From assembly GCF_002979455.1 (NCBI RefSeq), contig NZ_PCOU01000027.1, positions 1 to 64,000 on the forward strand: a DNA stretch of 64,000 nt, in the 5' to 3' direction. The stretch is from Chryseobacterium sp. MYb7 (lineage in GTDB: Bacteria > Bacteroidota > Bacteroidia > Flavobacteriales > Weeksellaceae). Below the pieces are notes generated by a model, which ran no database searches, was not told where the DNA came from, and worked only from the letters and a program-made list of their open reading frames with translations. This document shows positions 43,406-53,950 of the stretch, piece by piece (the stretch's first letter is position 1; each line of letters starts with the position of its first letter). Made by a program: the position numbers and the translations under genes.

Positions 43406-43412
43406 TTATTAA

Positions 43413-45659
43413 TTAGAACTTATAATACACTCCCACTCTCACTCCAAAAGGACTTCCCGGTGTATACGTAAGATCTGTAATAGGTTCTGCTTCTCCTTTT
43501 AGCTGAGTTTCTGTTGCAAACTGAGCTTCATTCCATTTCACATTGAAAAGGTTGTTAATTTGAAAATTGGCGCCCCATTTCTGACGGTTATAAGAAAGCA
43601 TAAGATCATTCACAAAATAGGCTTTGGTTCTGATGCTGTTATCCTCTACAGCAGGTCTTGCTCCCAGATACCTGTACTGAAGGCCTAAAGAAAAGCCATT
43701 CAGGAAATCCCAGTTTACAGAACCTGTGCTGGTTACTACCGGAGCCAGCGGAACGTAATCCTGCTCTTTTTCTTCTCCGGTAAATCGTGCATGGGAATAA
43801 TTGATATCCGCATTCAGATAAAAGTTTTCCAACGGCTGGAAGCGAACTCCAAGATCCGCCCCGAAACGTCTTGATTTCCCGGAAGGCTCTACCACTGCAT
43901 CATCTCCTACATACACAAATTCCTGCTGAAGATCCATATACCATAATGCCGGAGTAATAATCAAGAATTTGAATGGATGTAATCGTACCCCGAAATCCGC
44001 GCCAATAGAGTATGGAAGCGTATTTTCATTTTTATTGGGAACTACTACTCTCAGATCATTGGAATGGAAGCCCATCCCTGTTTTCAGGAACCACATTACA
44101 TTGTCATTCTGAGCGTAGGAGAAATTCAATTTTGGACTCAGTCTTGTTGCTTCTTTTGATTGTCCGGACGGTAATTGTTCCACATCCAGCAGATTATGCA
44201 TATTAAAAATAAAATGATCCACTCTCAAAGCAGGATTAATGGTCCATTTTCCTATTTTCCATATCAGACCTGAATAGGCATGAAGATTGGTTTCCGTTCC
44301 CATTACATCAGATAATCTGTCCAACAGAAGATCTCTGTGATAAACGTGGTTGAGCTGTAGAGTATTGATATCATCGTTTCTTAATCCGATTCCTGAAGTC
44401 CAGTTTAAAGAGCTGTTGGCCAAGGAAAAAGTCTTTGTATATTTTACTTCAGCTCCATAGATATTTCTGCCGTCGGTCTGCTGAATTTCATCACCATGAT
44501 CCTTATCTTTTAAATTAAAGGTAAAATCAGAATACAGGTTGAAGTTATACTTTGAATAAAAAGCCATAGCATCTATCTGCTCGGTAGGAGAAATAATATG
44601 CTTGAAATTCATCTGAAGGTTTGTTCTGGACGTTTTTCCGCCTTCTGTAGGATCAATACTTCCCCATCTGCCAATGATTCCTTCGTCTACTGCACGTTCC
44701 GGAATCTGTCCGGAAGCATTCCATGAAGAATTGAATGTTGAAAACTGGATGTTGAAATAGTCGTTATCAGTAAGCCATTGATTGTATTTTCCAAAGATAT
44801 TGACTCTGTTGAAATTCTGTTTTACATCGAAAGGTCCGTCTGTATAATTGTATTCTGCGGCTATATAGGCATTTTTTCGTCCCAGATCATCATGCAGAAT
44901 ATTGAACATTCCCAAGACTCTTTTTGAATTGAAAGAACCTCCTTCCAGCTTAATCATACTGTTTTTTAAACCATTATACGTCTGAAAATCTACATATCCT
45001 GCGGTGTTAAAGTCTCCACGATCCATATAATAGGCCCCTTTTCCGAAATCTATATTATTAACAGTTTCAGGAATTACAAAGTGTAGATCAGAATATCCCT
45101 GACCATGGGCGTGAGAAACGATGTTCACTGGCATTCCGTCTACATTTACGCTTACATCAGTACCGTGATCGGCATCAAATCCTCTTAAAAAAAGCTGCTC
45201 TGCCTTTCCACCTCCGGCATGTTGTGCAATAAACAGCCCCGGAACTTTTCTGAGCAGATCCTGCGCTGAGTTTACTGGAAATTTGTTCAGATCGACCTTT
45301 GTAATGGCTGATAAAAACGAGCTGTGATTGATGGCTACTTCAGAAATCTGAAAGGGCTTATGTTGTAAAAAAATAATTTTATTTTTATCATCATCATGGG
45401 TCACTACCCATTTTATTTCATCATATCCCTGACGGCTGATCACAAGGGTATCAGGAAGGGATTTTACAGGAACGGCAAATGTACCGTCTGTTCCTGTGTG
45501 GGTATGGCTGTTTCTGTGGTCGTATTTTACCAAAACATCCGCAATGGGGAATTTGTCATCTGCATCTTTTATCAGCAACTGTTTTTCGGTTTCCTGCGCC
45601 ATTATTTTTCCACTGAATGTCATGACCAGAAAAACAGCTGCTATTTTTGTTATCTTCAT
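43413..45659 (-). CDS. TonB-dependent receptor, putative nickel uptake
   Basis: 748 residues. Signal peptide 1-21 (ending SGKIMAQ), a carboxypeptidase-regulatory-like domain (about 25-100), a plug domain (about 105-225) and a 22-strand-type barrel ending in FGVRVGVYYKF. The plug holds FLRGFDADHGTDVSVNVDG and VNIVSHAHGQGYSDLHF, a His/Asp-rich pattern seen in metal-linked receptors. It stands behind the urea channel and nickel permease genes of the urease island, which supports nickel as cargo, by inference. Ends the island; 183 bp from the urea transporter. Confidence 0.8.
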   Translation of the reverse strand: MKITKIAAVFLVMTFSGKIMAQETEKQLLIKDADDKFPIADVLVKYDHRNSHTHTGTDGTFAVPVKSLPDTLVISRQGYDEIKWVVTHDDDKNKIIFLQHKPFQISEVAINHSSFLSAITKVDLNKFPVNSAQDLLRKVPGLFIAQHAGGGKAEQLFLRGFDADHGTDVSVNVDGMPVNIVSHAHGQGYSDLHFVIPETVNNIDFGKGAYYMDRGDFNTAGYVDFQTYNGLKNSMIKLEGGSFNSKRVLGMFNILHDDLGRKNAYIAAEYNYTDGPFDVKQNFNRVNIFGKYNQWLTDNDYFNIQFSTFNSSWNASGQIPERAVDEGIIGRWGSIDPTEGGKTSRTNLQMNFKHIISPTEQIDAMAFYSKYNFNLYSDFTFNLKDKDHGDEIQQTDGRNIYGAEVKYTKTFSLANSSLNWTSGIGLRNDDINTLQLNHVYHRDLLLDRLSDVMGTETNLHAYSGLIWKIGKWTINPALRVDHFIFNMHNLLDVEQLPSGQSKEATRLSPKLNFSYAQNDNVMWFLKTGMGFHSNDLRVVVPNKNENTLPYSIGADFGVRLHPFKFLIITPALWYMDLQQEFVYVGDDAVVEPSGKSRRFGADLGVRFQPLENFYLNADINYSHARFTGEEKEQDYVPLAPVVTSTGSVNWDFLNGFSLGLQYRYLGARPAVEDNSIRTKAYFVNDLMLSYNRQKWGANFQINNLFNVKWNEAQFATETQLKGEAEPITDLTYTPGSPFGVRVGVYYKF

Positions 45660-45715
45660 TTTTTGATTGAATTGTTTTTGATTTAATATGTATTTTGAAT
45701 TTAGAAATTAGAGAG

Positions 45716-45842
45716 ATGTCGACAGTGAATTTTACTTCGCAAGTGAATAGTCAATTATTGAGAAAGAGCTTTAAACCTTGAACCATAAACTTTAAACAGT
45801 CTTTCATTCTCAAACTCTCCCACCCTCAGACTCTCTAACCTC
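45716..45842. repeat. Low-complexity intergenic repeat
   Basis: Repeat-like text including AGTGAATTTTACTTCGCAAG and CATTCTCAAACTCTCCCACC, kin to the stretches at 42232, 43296 and 46795. Lies between the urea transporter and receptor genes. Confidence 0.4.
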
Positions 45843-46730
45843 TTAGCTTTTTGCTTTAAGAAATACCTTCTGAATTAAAATGGTAATCCATGTTCCGGCT
45901 ACAAATGGGAAAGTAAATACTCCGCCAACGATATCCAGACAATGATTATCTATTAAAAGATCATCAATAGCAATGGTGATAAGAACTGCAATCAGTACCC
46001 ACAAACCATCTGTTTTTTTAACACCTGAAAAAACAATGGCTGAAAGCACCGCATTAAAACCAAATAATCCCATGTGAATTTCTTTGATAGGTTCTCCATT
46101 CAACTGCGATAATCCTGCACCCAGAATAGATGCTGCCAATCCATATAAAGCGGCTATCGGAGAACTGATGAAAACAGCCAGAAAGAAAATCATTCCCGAA
46201 AGTATTCCACCTTGAAATATCACCTCACCAAATCCATTGGTACAGGCTAGAAAATCATCATATTCTGTTGGAACCACTTCACTGCTCAACATCACAGAGG
46301 GCGGAATATGGGTAAAATGATGCAGTGCAAATACCAAAACCCATGTAATAATGATAAAAGGAAAAGTAAATACCGGAATTTTCTTCTGGATAAAGAAATG
46401 TTGAATAACAGTTGCCAGTGCCCCACCCAATATGATAAGAACCCAGATCAATAACGTTGTCTGAAACAAAAATGCCAACGCTACTCCCACAAGAGCTGCA
46501 CTGAAGCCGTAAAGCCCGGCATTGATTTCAGATTTGTCATAATGAAGCTTCATTGCGGTAAAAGTTCCGGCTGCTGTTGAAAGCAATACCGCCACTCCAC
46601 ACTGCCAGCTTCCCATAAAAATTCCTATAAGAAACAAAAGCCCGGTCCATCTGTTTTCCTGAAGCATGATCTGCCCGATTCCTTTTAAAACATGATCTAT
46701 AAAGGGTAGTTTTTTTAAAAATTCGTTCAT
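45843..46730 (-). CDS. Urea transporter (UT family channel)
   Basis: 295 residues, about ten hydrophobic segments arranged as two similar halves. Each half has the UT core: NRWTGLLFLIGIFMGSWQCG with AGLYGFSAALVGVALAF, and QGGILSGMIFFLAVFISSPI with MGLFGFNAVLSAI. Passive urea channel of the inner membrane, feeding the cytoplasmic urease. Same strand as the urease operon, 242 bp after the nickel permease with repeat sequence between. Confidence 0.9.
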   Translation of the reverse strand: MNEFLKKLPFIDHVLKGIGQIMLQENRWTGLLFLIGIFMGSWQCGVAVLLSTAAGTFTAMKLHYDKSEINAGLYGFSAALVGVALAFLFQTTLLIWVLIILGGALATVIQHFFIQKKIPVFTFPFIIITWVLVFALHHFTHIPPSVMLSSEVVPTEYDDFLACTNGFGEVIFQGGILSGMIFFLAVFISSPIAALYGLAASILGAGLSQLNGEPIKEIHMGLFGFNAVLSAIVFSGVKKTDGLWVLIAVLITIAIDDLLIDNHCLDIVGGVFTFPFVAGTWITILIQKVFLKAKS

Positions 46731-46794
46731 AGTTTTTTTAAAATTTATTAATAGTATTGAGTGATTTTAGAGGGTTGTTGGTTGTTTTTTGTTG

Positions 46795-46970
46795 CTAGAT
46801 GCTGGATGCGAGTTTCGGGTTTCGAGATGCAAGTTTCGGAGTGCGAGGTACAAGGATTAGATACGAGATGGAAAATTCATCATTTTTCAGCTTCAATTCT
46901 TTCTTCAACCTTCAAACTCTCAAACTCTCTTACTCAAACTCTCCCTCTCGAATCTCGAAACCGGAAACTC
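46795..46970. repeat. Inverted low-complexity repeat between permease genes
   Basis: CGAGTTTCGGGTTTCGAGAT near 46808 and TCTCGAAACCGGAAACTCG near 46951 are near-complementary (about 18 of 20 positions), 120 bp apart, with CTCAAACTCTCTTACTCAAA in between. Part of the dispersed family also seen at 43296 and 56425. Confidence 0.5.
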
Positions 46971-46972
46971 GT

Positions 46973-47674
46973 TTACCAGCCAAGAAAGACCATTCCGACA
47001 CCACAAACGGTTACTACTGCTCCGCTTACCACTCCCATGTATCTTTCCAGTTTTTCTGTATTGAATAGTGTTGAGTAGCCATAGCGTCCCAAAAGAACCA
47101 TTCCGAGCATTGTCAACACTGTAGTTATAGTGAACGAAGTTACCAGTACTGCAATTTCAGACATGGAATGTTTCACTCCTGAATAAAATAATAAAGGAAT
47201 CAAAGGTTCACTTGGTCCCATTACGAAAATCATGAAAAGCACAAGCGGCGTTACTTTTATTCTTTTTTGAGGCATTACCACTTCACTGTGATTATGTTCG
47301 TATACATACACATCATCACCCATTACATCAAAATGCTTATGCGGTTTGTTTCTGATGGCCTGAATAAGGCCGTATACCAGGTAAACTCCTCCAAAGATCA
47401 GCAGTGCCCATCCTGAAAAATTTCCTCTGATATCCTGAAACCAGGAGATTTTATTCAGCTGCCATCCGAGAAAAACCCCGATAAAACCTAAAATCAGGGA
47501 ACTGAACACATGTCCAAATCCGCAGACAACCGTTAATATAGCTGTTTTCATTCCGCTCCATTTTTTGGATTTTGAAATCACAATAAATGGCAGATAATGA
47601 TCCGGCCCTGAAGCGGTATGTATAAAACTTATTGAAACGGCACTCAAAAGAAGCGCCCAAACTGTACTGTCCAT
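46973..47674 (-). CDS. Nickel permease, UreH/HupE-like
   Basis: 233 residues, six transmembrane helices. ISFIHTASGPDHYLPFIVIS in the first helices is the H-x-D-H-type metal motif of UreH/NiCoT proteins; a His-rich loop (HKHFDVMGDD, EHNHSE) sits between the halves, and FMIFVMGPSEPLIPLLFYSG is the second signature. Brings nickel into the cytoplasm for urease. Between the urea channel gene and ureD on the same strand. Confidence 0.85.
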   Translation of the reverse strand: MDSTVWALLLSAVSISFIHTASGPDHYLPFIVISKSKKWSGMKTAILTVVCGFGHVFSSLILGFIGVFLGWQLNKISWFQDIRGNFSGWALLIFGGVYLVYGLIQAIRNKPHKHFDVMGDDVYVYEHNHSEVVMPQKRIKVTPLVLFMIFVMGPSEPLIPLLFYSGVKHSMSEIAVLVTSFTITTVLTMLGMVLLGRYGYSTLFNTEKLERYMGVVSGAVVTVCGVGMVFLGW

Positions 47675-47703
47675 TTTCTATTTATCTATTGTTGTTCTCT
47701 ATT

Positions 47704-47774
47704 AAGTTTTGGCTAAAGCCAATGGAAGCGTATCTTTTAGTATTGCGGGCTAAAGCCCGCCTCTATTGAATATT
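47704..47774. repeat. GGCTAAAGCC dispersed element, copy B
   Basis: AAGTTTTGGCTAAAGCCAAT and GCGGGCTAAAGCCCGCCTCT (a palindromic half) in the same order and spacing as at 11691-11762. Lies in the 135 bp between the nickel permease gene and ureD. Confidence 0.65.
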
Positions 47775-47809
47775 TTCTCTGTAACTTAAATAAAGAATCA
47801 TTTTAATTT

Positions 47810-48598
47810 TTATTCTAAAGACCAAAGGATTCCCTGAATATGCAGGAAGAAGTTATACATCATTTCTCCTCCGTGTCCTAAAGCTCTTACTACAAAACCA
47901 TTGTCTTCCATGGCGGAAACTCCTACTTCCATTTCTTCACGATGCTGTGCTGCAGCTTCAACGATCTCTTCTATCAATCCGTTTTTGTCTATATTTTCCT
48001 TTGTACTGTAGAAAATCAGGGTTCCCTGATGGGTATACTGCTCCAGGTTTCCAATGCTGCTGATCGGAATCATGTCAGGCTGAATCAGAACGCTATCTTT
48101 CACTACAAGTTTATTGTTATGATAGATTTCCATCACATTCTGAAAACGTTTTAATTTAAAAACCTCTCCATAATGTTTTCGCCCGCAGGTAATGATCTCA
48201 CTGATGATGATCTGACTGTTTTTCCCGATATGAATATTCGCTTTGCTCTTAAAGTTGGAATCTTCGTGGGGAACTATAGGGTGAGGAACATAGGCGAAAG
48301 AAGTTTCATCTTCCATAGAAACGTTCAGCTCCTGAAGCGCCTGGTCCTGCATGTTGAAAAGTCTCTGGTAGGATTGCGACTGCAGCTGAAGGGCAGCTCC
48401 TTTTTCAAGAGCAACATCCAAATGGTAGTGGTCTCCATCCAGAATTCCGGGAGAGGAGCTCATCACCATCTGATAGAGCTTTTTGTCACTTTTTCGCTGT
48501 CCTACAGATACTACTCTGAAAGGAAGCGAGACATAAAGGTCTTTCACATAGGATTCTCCCCCCTTGAATCCTGCAATTATATTTAAACGACTATCCAT
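47810..48598 (-). CDS. ureD: Urease accessory protein UreD
   Basis: 262 residues (called UreH in some bacteria). Scaffold that binds apo-urease with UreF and UreG for nickel insertion. Family features: FRVVSVGQRKSDKKLYQMVM, SSPGILDGDHYHLDVALEKG, LQLQSQSYQRLF, and the NIHIGKNSQIIISEIITCGR block. Its ATG follows the ureG stop with no gap (TAAATG), so the two are coupled. Last of the core urease genes. Confidence 0.92.
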   Translation of the reverse strand: MDSRLNIIAGFKGGESYVKDLYVSLPFRVVSVGQRKSDKKLYQMVMSSSPGILDGDHYHLDVALEKGAALQLQSQSYQRLFNMQDQALQELNVSMEDETSFAYVPHPIVPHEDSNFKSKANIHIGKNSQIIISEIITCGRKHYGEVFKLKRFQNVMEIYHNNKLVVKDSVLIQPDMIPISSIGNLEQYTHQGTLIFYSTKENIDKNGLIEEIVEAAAQHREEMEVGVSAMEDNGFVVRALGHGGEMMYNFFLHIQGILWSLE

Positions 48599-49237
48599 TT
48601 ATCTTACTAAGTTCGGTTCTTCAATTTCCTCTAAAAGAGCATATTTTTTAATCCAACCTATTACTTTATCCAGTCCTTCATCTGTTTTAAGGTTTGTGAA
48701 AACGAAAGGATTTCCTTTTCTCATTCTTCTCGCATCATTTTCCATGACTTCAAGACTGGCTCCTACATAAGGGGCAAGGTCAATTTTGTTGATAATCAAT
48801 AAGTCTGATCTGGTAATACCGGGACCTCCTTTTCTAGGAATTTTTTCTCCTTCTGCTACGTCGATGATGAAAATGGTAACATCTGCAAGGTCCGGACTGA
48901 ATGTCGCAGAAAGATTATCTCCTCCGCTTTCGATAAGAACCAGTTCGATCTCCGGGAAACGGGCTGCCAGCTCATCTACTGCTTCAAGGTTCATACTTGC
49001 ATCTTCACGAATAGCGGTGTGAGGGCATCCTCCTGTTTCTACCCCGATAATTCTGTCGTGGGGAAGAAGGCTGTTTTTTGCCATAAATTCAGCGTCTTCT
49101 TTGGTGTAAATGTCATTAGTAATTACTCCAAGATCATAAGTCCCGAATAATTTTCTGCTTAAACGTTCCAATAATGCAGTTTTCCCTGAACCTACAGGTC
49201 CTGCTACTCCTACTTTTATATACTTTCTATTTTCCAT
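48599..49237 (-). CDS. ureG: Urease accessory GTPase UreG
   Basis: 212 residues. P-loop [17 protein letters not shown] (about 9-25), the C-P-H nickel site in [34 protein letters not shown], and base-binding INKIDLAP. It delivers nickel with GTP hydrolysis. Separated from ureF by 203 bp without a gene; a T-rich stretch at 49370-49440 lies there, so a second transcript could start upstream of ureG, but no clear promoter box is seen. Confidence 0.95.
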   Translation of the reverse strand: MENRKYIKVGVAGPVGSGKTALLERLSRKLFGTYDLGVITNDIYTKEDAEFMAKNSLLPHDRIIGVETGGCPHTAIREDASMNLEAVDELAARFPEIELVLIESGGDNLSATFSPDLADVTIFIIDVAEGEKIPRKGGPGITRSDLLIINKIDLAPYVGASLEVMENDARRMRKGNPFVFTNLKTDEGLDKVIGWIKKYALLEEIEEPNLVR

Positions 49238-49440
49238 TTTTTTAAATTTTTAATTGATTTTTTAAACGCAATGGGCGTTGTTTTTTTATTAACTGAGAAT
49301 AATGTAAGGGATGCAAAGGCATTTCATTCGGCTAATAAGCATTCATATTCATTGAGTCTTACGCTTCTTTACTTCCTTAGCTTTTCCAATCTTCTTTTAT
49401 CATTTTGCCTTTCCTCCCTTTTGTCTTTTATTTTTATTTT

Positions 49441-50139
49441 TTATGACATATAAAGTCTTGAATACAGTCTTTCATGCTGCATACATCTGATATCAAAGGC
49501 AGTATTACAAAGTCCCACCATATCCCTATCCAACTCCATGGTTTCCCAGACTGTCTTTTCCATTACGGGATATAGTGAGAATAAAATATCTTGTCCATCC
49601 AGCTGCCCAAGAGGAACCAGCTTTACTGCATTCGTGATCATTCCGGCAACCGAAGTATAATAGAATCCTAAAAGTGCTTCATACAGAGGTATTTTCATTA
49701 GGTAAGCATACACTCCAAACACAATACAGTAATGAGAATTAGCTTCTTTATTCTGAACTGCTTTTTCAAAAGCTTCCATAAAAGGAAAACTGTCTCTTCT
49801 TTTGAAAATTTTAATCAGTCTGAGCCCAAGTTTCTGGCTGGCCTGGCGGATTTCTTTCGGACATTTTATCGCATTACATTCATTATCAAGAAGTATCAAT
49901 GCCTCTAAGTTTCCTTTTTCGGCTGCTTTATAAGCCAGTTTTACAAAAGCGCCGTCATTGAATTTAAGGTTGTACTGAAGCATATTCTGCACAAATTCTT
50001 TTGCGGTCGCCAGATCATGCACAATTCTTTCCTGAACATACGTTTCAAGTCCGTTAGAATGGGTATATCCTCCGATAGGAAGTGTAGGATCTGCAAGATG
50101 AAGCAGTCCTAACAGGAAGTTAATGTTCATATTATTCAT
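49441..50139 (-). CDS. ureF: Urease accessory protein UreF
   Basis: 232 residues, all-helical. Family features: DPTLPIGGYTHSNGLETYVQ near residue 17, ASQKLGLRLIKIF, FGVYAYLMKIPLYEALLGFY and NAVKLVPLGQLDGQDILF. Acts as the gatekeeper between UreD-urease and UreG. Starts 8 bp inside the ureE gene, so it is coupled to it. Confidence 0.93.
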   Translation of the reverse strand: MNNMNINFLLGLLHLADPTLPIGGYTHSNGLETYVQERIVHDLATAKEFVQNMLQYNLKFNDGAFVKLAYKAAEKGNLEALILLDNECNAIKCPKEIRQASQKLGLRLIKIFKRRDSFPFMEAFEKAVQNKEANSHYCIVFGVYAYLMKIPLYEALLGFYYTSVAGMITNAVKLVPLGQLDGQDILFSLYPVMEKTVWETMELDRDMVGLCNTAFDIRCMQHERLYSRLYMS

Positions 50140-50641
50140 CTTTGGGGGCGGCCATTTTTAAGATTTTTGTAAAGATTGTTGATCCCAGACTTCCATGTCC
50201 GTGAGGCTCTACATTAGATTTAAGAAGATTCAGCAGTTTCACAGATTGTTTTTCCGGTTTGAAACCACTTGCTTCCAGCCATCTGAACATGGGCATTTCA
50301 AAAGGAAGCAGTACTTTATCATCCTGAATGAAAAGCGGAATATGTTTGTTTCCGATCTCATAGCATACAGTACCCATTTCCAACAGAGATGCTGGTGACA
50401 TCACAATAGCGTCTGTTTCCAGAACGTTGACTACAATTATTTTTTCGGTATCCTCAAAAAGAATATCTCCTTCACGCAAACGCTGCCCTTCTCTGAGAAA
50501 TTTGATGGCAACATCAGTTCCCTGTCTGGTTTTTTTGCGCTGGATTCTTTTGGTGGTTTCAAACCATTCCAGATCAAGATAGTCTATGGTTTTCTCCGAA
50601 GGATTTTCAGCGAGATTGCCTATGATTTGATTAATTATCAT
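50132..50641 (-). CDS. ureE: Urease nickel chaperone UreE
   Basis: 169 residues. N-terminal beta domain (DVAIKFLREGQRLREGDILF) and C-terminal ferredoxin-like domain with CYEIGNKHIPLFIQ, the metal-binding region, and a short HGHG tail instead of a long His-rich tail. It carries nickel to UreG. Overlaps the outer-membrane protein gene upstream by 11 bp and ureF downstream by 8 bp. Confidence 0.92.
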   Translation of the reverse strand: MIINQIIGNLAENPSEKTIDYLDLEWFETTKRIQRKKTRQGTDVAIKFLREGQRLREGDILFEDTEKIIVVNVLETDAIVMSPASLLEMGTVCYEIGNKHIPLFIQDDKVLLPFEMPMFRWLEASGFKPEKQSVKLLNLLKSNVEPHGHGSLGSTIFTKILKMAAPKDE

Positions 50642-51278
50642 TTTTAGATTTTTTTCTGAAGTCTAAGTTTTTGGAAATTCCTACCCCGAAAGTGGAACCA
50701 CTGATTCCTGCTACATAGCTTTTTGTCCAGCCTTCTTCTTTTGTTTTCGTCTGAAGCATGGATAGTTCTGCAAATTTGAATTTCAGTGCCCAGCCACCTC
50801 CTAACAATATCCCGATCAAAGGATAGGCACGGAGACGAAATCCGTTAAAATTCTGCATAGCATCTGCTGCTGTTGAAAGCTGTTGCCCCCAAACATAATG
50901 AGCATCCACCTGGCCGATCAATACAAAGTATTTCCCAAGCATTACTGAAGGGCTATACCAAACTCCCGCTTCATTTTGTTTATAAACCACATTATGATCA
51001 ACCGTATTCTGCGAGTACGCATAATTGACTCCAATAAGGTCGTTGTTATTGATAAAGTATCCTACCCCAAGCGGTGCACTTGATACTGTACTGCTGCTGC
51101 TTGACGGTGTTGTAATTTTTGAATAGTCTAATGAACCGTAGACCATAAACTGCCCTTTAGGTCCGTCTTCATCACTCTTAAGCCTGTGTCCGCCCAGAAA
51201 CTGAGCACTCAGACTCCCTGAAAGCATAGACATACCCGCTATAGCAAGAGAAAAAACTGTTTTATTTAAATATTTCAT
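50631..51278 (-). CDS. Outer-membrane beta-barrel protein inside the urease operon
   Basis: 215 residues. Signal peptide 1-25 (ending SGSLSAQ), then alternating strands as in small 8-strand barrels (GQFMVYGSLDYSKI, PLGVGYFINNNDLIGVNYAY, VLIGQVDAHYVWGQQL, YVAGISGSTFGVGISKNL). No plug or TonB box. It lies between ureC and ureE, where no standard urease subunit belongs, and overlaps ureE by 11 bp, so it is made with the enzyme. An outer-membrane entry route for urea or nickel is a fair guess; the sequence does not prove it. Confidence 0.8.
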   Translation of the reverse strand: MKYLNKTVFSLAIAGMSMLSGSLSAQFLGGHRLKSDEDGPKGQFMVYGSLDYSKITTPSSSSSTVSSAPLGVGYFINNNDLIGVNYAYSQNTVDHNVVYKQNEAGVWYSPSVMLGKYFVLIGQVDAHYVWGQQLSTAADAMQNFNGFRLRAYPLIGILLGGGWALKFKFAELSMLQTKTKEEGWTKSYVAGISGSTFGVGISKNLDFRKKSKNDN

Positions 51279-51387
51279 TCTAAGCTTAGTTCTATAGTTG
51301 TTTTACATTGAATTGGATAAACTTTGATTAAACCTTATAGGCTTTTGAAACCTATAAGGTTGATATCCATTATTGTTTAAGTTTATC

Positions 51388-53109
51388 TTAGAACAAGTAA
51401 TAAAGCTGTGTTAAAGGCAGTGTTTCCGCTGGTTCACAAGTGATGTATTCACCATCTACTGTTACTTTGTAATTTTCAGGATTCACTTCAATTAAAGGAG
51501 TCTTATCATTATGGATAAGGTCTTTTTTACCAATATTTCTACAGTTCTTCACCGGAAGAATCATTTTTTCCAGTTTGTAGGAAGCGATTGTTCCATTGTC
51601 AATAGAAATCTGCGAAACAAAGTTTGCACAAGTACCAAACTTCGCTTTTCCGTGAGCTCCGAACATATTTCTGTAAATAACCGGCTGAGGCGTTGGAATA
51701 GATGCGTTGGGATCTCCCATTTTAGCAGCAATGACGAACCCTCCTTTTACAATCATTTCCGGTTTTACTCCGAATAATGCAGGTTTCCAGATCACCAAAT
51801 CCGCTAATTTTCCTTCTTCAATAGATCCTACATATTCTGAAATACCGTGTGCAATAGCTGGGTTAATGGTATATTTCGCTACATATCTTTTTGCGCGGTA
51901 ATTATCGTTTTCTGCATTATGATCTTCTTCCAAAGCACCTCTCTGCTCTTTCATTTTGCTAGCCGTCTGCCAAGTTCTTGTGATTACTTCTCCCGGTCTT
52001 CCCATGGCCTGAGAGTCTGAACTCATGATACTAAAAACGCCCATGTCGTGAAGAATATCTTCTGCTGCAATGGTTTCAGGACGAATACGAGAATCTGCGA
52101 ACGCTACATCTTCAGGGATATTTTTGCTCAGGTGGTGGCAAACCATCAGCATATCTAAGTGCTCATCAATTGTATTGACTGTGTACGGACGTGTAGGGTT
52201 GGTGGAAGCCGGCAACACGTTTGGATACATTGCAGCTTTAATAATATCCGGTGCGTGACCTCCACCTGCACCTTCTGTATGGAAAGTGTGAATGACTCTT
52301 CCGTTGATGGCTCTCATCGTATCTTCCAGGAATCCTCCTTCATTAAGAGTATCGGTGTGGATGGCCACCTGAACGTCATATTTATCTGCTACCTTCAATG
52401 CTGCATCAATGGTTGCCGGAGTTGCTCCCCAGTCTTCATGGATTTTTACTCCCAAAGCTCCTGCTTCTACCTGTTCTTCGATAGGTTCTTCTGCCGAGCA
52501 GTTTCCTTTTCCAAAAAAACCAAGATTCATAGGGTATTCTTCTGCTGCTTCAAGCATTTTCTGCATGTTGAATCTCCCCGGAGTAACGGTTGTAGCATTG
52601 GTTCCGTCATTAGGTCCTGTACCACCACCGATCATTGTTGTAATTCCGCTGTAAAGCGATGTTTCGATCTGCTGAGGGCAGATATAGTGAATGTGGGTAT
52701 CAATACCTCCGGCTGTTACGATATATCCTTTCCCACCATGAACTTCCGTTGAAGCTCCGATGATCATATTTGGTGTTACACCGTCCATTGTATCCGGGTT
52801 ACCTGCTTTTCCGATTCCTACAATCTTGCCGTCTTTGATTCCTATATCTCCTTTTACAATTCCCCAGTGATCAATGATTACGGCTCCTGTGATACAAAGA
52901 TCCAGAACACCTTCGTCTCTTTTAGCGGTAACATTCTGTCCCATACCATCACGTACGGTTTTTCCTCCTCCGAAAACGGCTTCGTCTCCGTAATGAGTGA
53001 AATCTTTTTCGATTTCAATAATAATTTCAGTGTCTCCCAGTCTGATTTTGTCTCCGGCTGTAGGACCTAATATATTGGCGTATTGTTTTCTGTCTACGTG
53101 TAAGCTCAT
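51388..53109 (-). CDS. ureC: Urease alpha subunit UreC
   Basis: 573 residues, normal length. Catalytic subunit that hydrolyses urea to ammonia and carbamate with two nickel ions. Nickel ligands and active-site residues are intact: [10 protein letters not shown] (His139, His141), carbamylated Lys222 in [18 protein letters not shown] (His251), [13 protein letters not shown] region (His277), flap MVCHHLSKN (Cys324, His325), and [12 protein letters not shown] (Asp ligand). Starts 2 bp after ureB. Confidence 0.97.
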   Translation of the reverse strand: MSLHVDRKQYANILGPTAGDKIRLGDTEIIIEIEKDFTHYGDEAVFGGGKTVRDGMGQNVTAKRDEGVLDLCITGAVIIDHWGIVKGDIGIKDGKIVGIGKAGNPDTMDGVTPNMIIGASTEVHGGKGYIVTAGGIDTHIHYICPQQIETSLYSGITTMIGGGTGPNDGTNATTVTPGRFNMQKMLEAAEEYPMNLGFFGKGNCSAEEPIEEQVEAGALGVKIHEDWGATPATIDAALKVADKYDVQVAIHTDTLNEGGFLEDTMRAINGRVIHTFHTEGAGGGHAPDIIKAAMYPNVLPASTNPTRPYTVNTIDEHLDMLMVCHHLSKNIPEDVAFADSRIRPETIAAEDILHDMGVFSIMSSDSQAMGRPGEVITRTWQTASKMKEQRGALEEDHNAENDNYRAKRYVAKYTINPAIAHGISEYVGSIEEGKLADLVIWKPALFGVKPEMIVKGGFVIAAKMGDPNASIPTPQPVIYRNMFGAHGKAKFGTCANFVSQISIDNGTIASYKLEKMILPVKNCRNIGKKDLIHNDKTPLIEVNPENYKVTVDGEYITCEPAETLPLTQLYYLF

Positions 53110-53110
53110 C

Positions 53111-53479
53111 TTAGTGATTTTTAAAGTTTAACTCTTCAACTTTTGCAAGGCTTTCTTTTTTCTGTTCTTCAGAATCTACCTGTCCGTCAACAAGATTATT
53201 GAAGCCCATTGCTTTTTTGGTTCCTCCTATTTCTACCAATTCCACTTCTTTTTCTTCCCCCGGTTCGAAACGCACTGCAGTACTTGCTACAATATTCAAT
53301 CTCTTTCCGAAAGCTTTCTCGCGGTCAAAGCTCATCGCTTTATTAACTTCGAAAAAATGGAAGTGTGAACCTACCTGAATAGGTCGGTCTCCCGTGTTGG
53401 TTACTTTTATTTTTACAGTTTCTCTGCCTTCATTGCAGATAATTGTACCTTCTTTTACAAAAATTTCTCCTGGTATCAT
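53111..53479 (-). CDS. ureB: Urease beta subunit UreB
   Basis: 122 residues. [20 protein letters not shown] opening, [11 protein letters not shown] and [20 protein letters not shown] are all family hallmarks. The C-terminal extension of about 20 charged residues is usual for separate beta subunits. 12 bp after ureA, 1 bp before ureC. Confidence 0.96.
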   Translation of the reverse strand: MIPGEIFVKEGTIICNEGRETVKIKVTNTGDRPIQVGSHFHFFEVNKAMSFDREKAFGKRLNIVASTAVRFEPGEEKEVELVEIGGTKKAMGFNNLVDGQVDSEEQKKESLAKVEELNFKNH

Positions 53480-53491
53480 AATCAGTAGGTA

Positions 53492-53794
53492 TTAACGAAT
53501 TGGATTGTGTACGGTTACCAACTTCGTCCCATCCGGGAAAGTGGCTTCTATTTGAACATCGTGGATCATTTCTGATACACCTGGCATTACATCCTCTTTG
53601 GTAAGAAGATTAGCGCCATCCTGCATCAGTTCAGCTACTTTTTTTCCATCTCTTGCTCCTTCAAGCAAAAAGTGACTGATCAATGCTATTGATTCCGGGT
53701 AATTTAATTTAAGGCCTCTTGCCTTTCTTTTCAGAGCGAGTTCGCCTGCCAGAAACAGCATAAGCTTTTCCGTTTCTCTCGGTGTTAAGTGCAT
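53492..53794 (-). CDS. ureA: Urease gamma subunit UreA
   Basis: 100 residues, the normal gamma length. [37 protein letters not shown] and [20 protein letters not shown] are diagnostic. First gene of the operon ureA-ureB-ureC-omp-ureE-ureF-(gap)-ureG-ureD. In the 156 bp upstream a TTTACGGAG sequence (53839-53847, minus strand) and TTTG-containing boxes lie in AT-rich DNA; no exact -7 match. Confidence 0.96.
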   Translation of the reverse strand: MHLTPRETEKLMLFLAGELALKRKARGLKLNYPESIALISHFLLEGARDGKKVAELMQDGANLLTKEDVMPGVSEMIHDVQIEATFPDGTKLVTVHNPIR

Positions 53795-53950
53795 AATATT
53801 TTTTATTTAAAATTGGACAAACAATATCCTATTCACCTCTCCGTAAAGGCAAACAGATATGTTCAAAAATGTAAAATGGGAATGATATCTACAGATCTGT
53901 ACTCACGTGAATACAAACCATGATGAATCATTAAAAATGTTAAAAAGAGA

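Noticed and set aside
52159-52752. 197-codon open frame antisense to ureC
   Set aside because: Shadow of the highly conserved ureC frame; cysteine- and serine-rich nonsense.
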